Source: Litorivicinus sp.
GTDB taxonomy: Bacteria > Pseudomonadota > Gammaproteobacteria > Pseudomonadales > Litorivicinaceae
Assembly: GCA_018401755.1 (NCBI GenBank)
Contig: JAGYKJ010000007.1
Coordinates: forward strand, 186,001 to 250,000
Direction: 5' to 3'
Length of the DNA stretch: 64,000 nt
This document shows positions 62,741 through 64,000 of this stretch, one piece after another. The position numbers and the translations under genes were made by a program. Within the stretch, counting starts at the first letter, position 1. Each line of letters opens with the position of its first letter. A model generated the notes under the pieces. The model was not told where the DNA came from. It saw nothing but the letters and a program-made list of their open reading frames with translations, and made no database searches.

Positions 62741-63227
62741 GGAGATAGTGTACGTGTGGTGGCTCTGGATTGTCGTGGCCATGGTGCTGATTGCGGGTCC
62801 AATTTTTTGGGCGCGTCCAACACCGCGTGAGCGGCGACTCGCCGCCTTGCGCACGGATGCGATGGCATTGGGCTTGAAGCTTTCGACAGAATATGTGGAT
62901 GGGTGGACAAAACAGCGTCTGAATCGCTCCCAAGTCCAAGTGTATCGTCTGGTCTGCCCCACGGGTTCACGGACTTTTCGACTATGGCGATTCCCAGGGC
63001 GGATTGACTGGACGCCGACGCCAGACACCCCAGGTCGCATGGGCCGGGACGGCGTGTTAGGTGATCTGGTGCAGACACTGCCGGTAAGTATTCTGAGTGT
63101 TGCAGTGGATACCTGGAGTGTCTCCCTGGCTGTGGATGAAGATGCACCGGGACTCACAGCCGCACAGATCGACGGGCATTTACGAGATCTTAAAGCGATT
63201 CTGAGTCCGTCTGAGACGCCACAGTAG
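62739..63227 (+). CDS. Membrane-anchored protein of unknown function
   Basis: This 162-residue protein has one N-terminal membrane helix (WWLWIVVAMVLIAGPIFW) followed by a basic turn (PTPRERRLAALR) and a soluble domain with YRLVCPTGSRTFRLWRF. I do not recognise a family. It is divergent from epmC with overlapping start codons and no clear ribosome site, so the exact start is uncertain. The codon character and long open frame support a real gene. topA follows after about 110 bases. Confidence 0.7.
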   Translation: MEIVYVWWLWIVVAMVLIAGPIFWARPTPRERRLAALRTDAMALGLKLSTEYVDGWTKQRLNRSQVQVYRLVCPTGSRTFRLWRFPGRIDWTPTPDTPGRMGRDGVLGDLVQTLPVSILSVAVDTWSVSLAVDEDAPGLTAAQIDGHLRDLKAILSPSETPQ

Positions 63228-63310
63228 TTGCTCGGGTTGCAGCGATCGATGAATTCGTGCTTGCATAAAAAGTGCCTTTGCATTTCAAATGCGGAACTTT
63301 GAGATTCACC

Positions 63311-63316
63311 TACACT
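63311..63316 (+). promoter_or_regulatory. Possible -10 element of topA
   Basis: TACACT lies 18 bases before the topA start. TTTGCA-like sequence lies about 30 bases upstream, but spacing is not ideal. Confidence 0.35.
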
Positions 63317-63334
63317 TGGGATGCCCAACGCTTT

Positions 63335-64000
63335 ATGGCTAAATCACTTGTGATCGTCGAATCGCCCGCAAAGGCGAAAACGATCAATAAATACCTCGGC
63401 TCCAACTATATCGTGAAGTCGAGTATTGGGCATATCCGTGACCTGCCGACTTCCGGTGGAGGGACTGAAACCCGAGCGAAACCGAGCAAAAGTGCTGAAC
63501 CCAAAGAAGAGCGGCAACGGGCTCAGTTGGTGCGCCGTATGGGGGTGGATCCTGAACGTCACTGGGAAGCGCGCTATGAGATTCTGCCTGGCAAAGAAAA
63601 GGTGGTCTCTGAGCTAAAAAAACTGGCGGCTCAAGCAGAGATCATTTATCTCGCGACCGACTTGGATCGTGAGGGAGAAGCGATCGCATGGCATCTTCAA
63701 GAAACGATTGGCGGTGATCCTGACAAGTATCGTCGCGTGGTATTTTCTGAGATCACAAAATCCGCGATTGACGCGGCATTTTCCAAGCCTGCAAAGGTGA
63801 ATGTCGATCGCGTTAATGCACAGCAGGCGCGTCGGTTTTTGGATCGCGTCGTGGGTTATATGGTATCGCCACTGTTGTGGGCCAAAATTGCCCGTGGTCT
63901 ATCGGCGGGCCGTGTTCAGTCAGTTGCAGTGCGCTTAGTGGTTGAACGAGAGCGCGCGATTCGTGCCTTCGTTCCAGAGGAATACTGGGAGATCTTCGCT
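63335..64000 (+). CDS. topA: DNA topoisomerase I, N-terminal part (cut by window edge)
   Basis: TopA relaxes negatively supercoiled DNA. The start [22 protein letters not shown] is the Toprim domain opening. [13 protein letters not shown] and the acidic [15 protein letters not shown] (metal-binding) follow. [18 protein letters not shown] and [14 protein letters not shown] are present. The catalytic tyrosine lies beyond the window. About 222 of some 870 residues are seen. Confidence 0.97.
   Translation, partial: MAKSLVIVESPAKAKTINKYLGSNYIVKSSIGHIRDLPTSGGGTETRAKPSKSAEPKEERQRAQLVRRMGVDPERHWEARYEILPGKEKVVSELKKLAAQAEIIYLATDLDREGEAIAWHLQETIGGDPDKYRRVVFSEITKSAIDAAFSKPAKVNVDRVNAQQARRFLDRVVGYMVSPLLWAKIARGLSAGRVQSVAVRLVVERERAIRAFVPEEYWEIFA

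Noticed and set aside
62741..63328. Upstream extension of the epmC frame to 354 codons
   Set aside because: Similarity to EpmC begins at MTDFDD; the extension is antisense to another gene and Arg/Ser/Pro-rich like a shadow frame.

Overview
This window is a chromosomal segment of a gammaproteobacterium. The gene order zipA-ligA, trpS-scpA-scpB-rluB, ubiG-(amidohydrolase)-gyrA-pheA-(tyrA-aroA fusion)-cmk-rpsA-ihfB-lapA-pyrF, and thrS-infC-rpmI-rplT-pheS-pheT-ihfA-merR-tRNA-Pro is the arrangement I know from Pseudomonadales/Oceanospirillales relatives. The fused tyrA-aroA gene, RluB, MnmC, YciB, LapA, TusA, a DUF3080 lipoprotein and EpmC all point the same way. I cannot name a genus. Flanking genes are tightly packed, with frequent 4-13 base stop/start overlaps.

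Layout. 1-24 kb is core: cell division and DNA ligation (zipA, ligA), tRNA modification (mnmC), chromosome condensation (scpAB), ribosome maturation (rluB), ubiquinone synthesis (ubiG), gyrase A, aromatic amino acid synthesis (pheA, tyrA-aroA), cmk, rpsA, ihfB, lapA, pyrF and a ComEA-like protein. Two oddities lie here. pheA carries one extra base that removes the conserved end of its dehydratase domain, and the MTA/SAH-deaminase-like gene beside gyrA has lost most of its metal ligands although its reading frame is intact.

24.1-38.07 kb is an AT-rich accessory island. It starts in a tRNA-Asn gene (GTT), is followed by a dead tyrosine integrase, and ends at a degenerate copy of the tRNA 3' end (attR-like). 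Its cargo is an envelope-directed proteolysis set. One operon carries a TPR-like/trypsin-like protease, a DUF4384-like secreted protein and an LPP20-like lipoprotein. Facing it is an array of caspase-fold (peptidase C14) genes: two intact, one heavily frameshifted at its 5' side but with an intact caspase part, one frameshifted twice, and one 3' remnant. Each caspase gene also carries a single canonical EF-hand loop after the caspase fold. A lipoprotein gene is translationally coupled to one of them. Relics of an IS3-type transposase and an outer-membrane beta-barrel gene lie between. This island is the best candidate for an undescribed system.

38.4-51.1 kb is core again: two HupE/UreJ-type membrane genes, uvrB, a TehA/SLAC1-type channel, a nucleotide-sugar epimerase, tRNA-Val, the translation cluster thrS to pheT (infC starts with ATT and overlaps the thrS stop), ihfA, a MerR-type regulator and tRNA-Pro. 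51.4-57.8 kb has a cold-shock protein and a minus-strand run: metallo-beta-lactamase-fold hydrolase, metallophosphatase, winged-helix regulator, small membrane protein, VWA protein and acetoacetyl-CoA synthetase. 57.9-61.0 kb is a polyhydroxybutyrate locus (phasin, phaC, phaB) without a thiolase. The window closes with tusA, a DUF3080 lipoprotein, epmC, a small membrane protein and the 5' part of topA.
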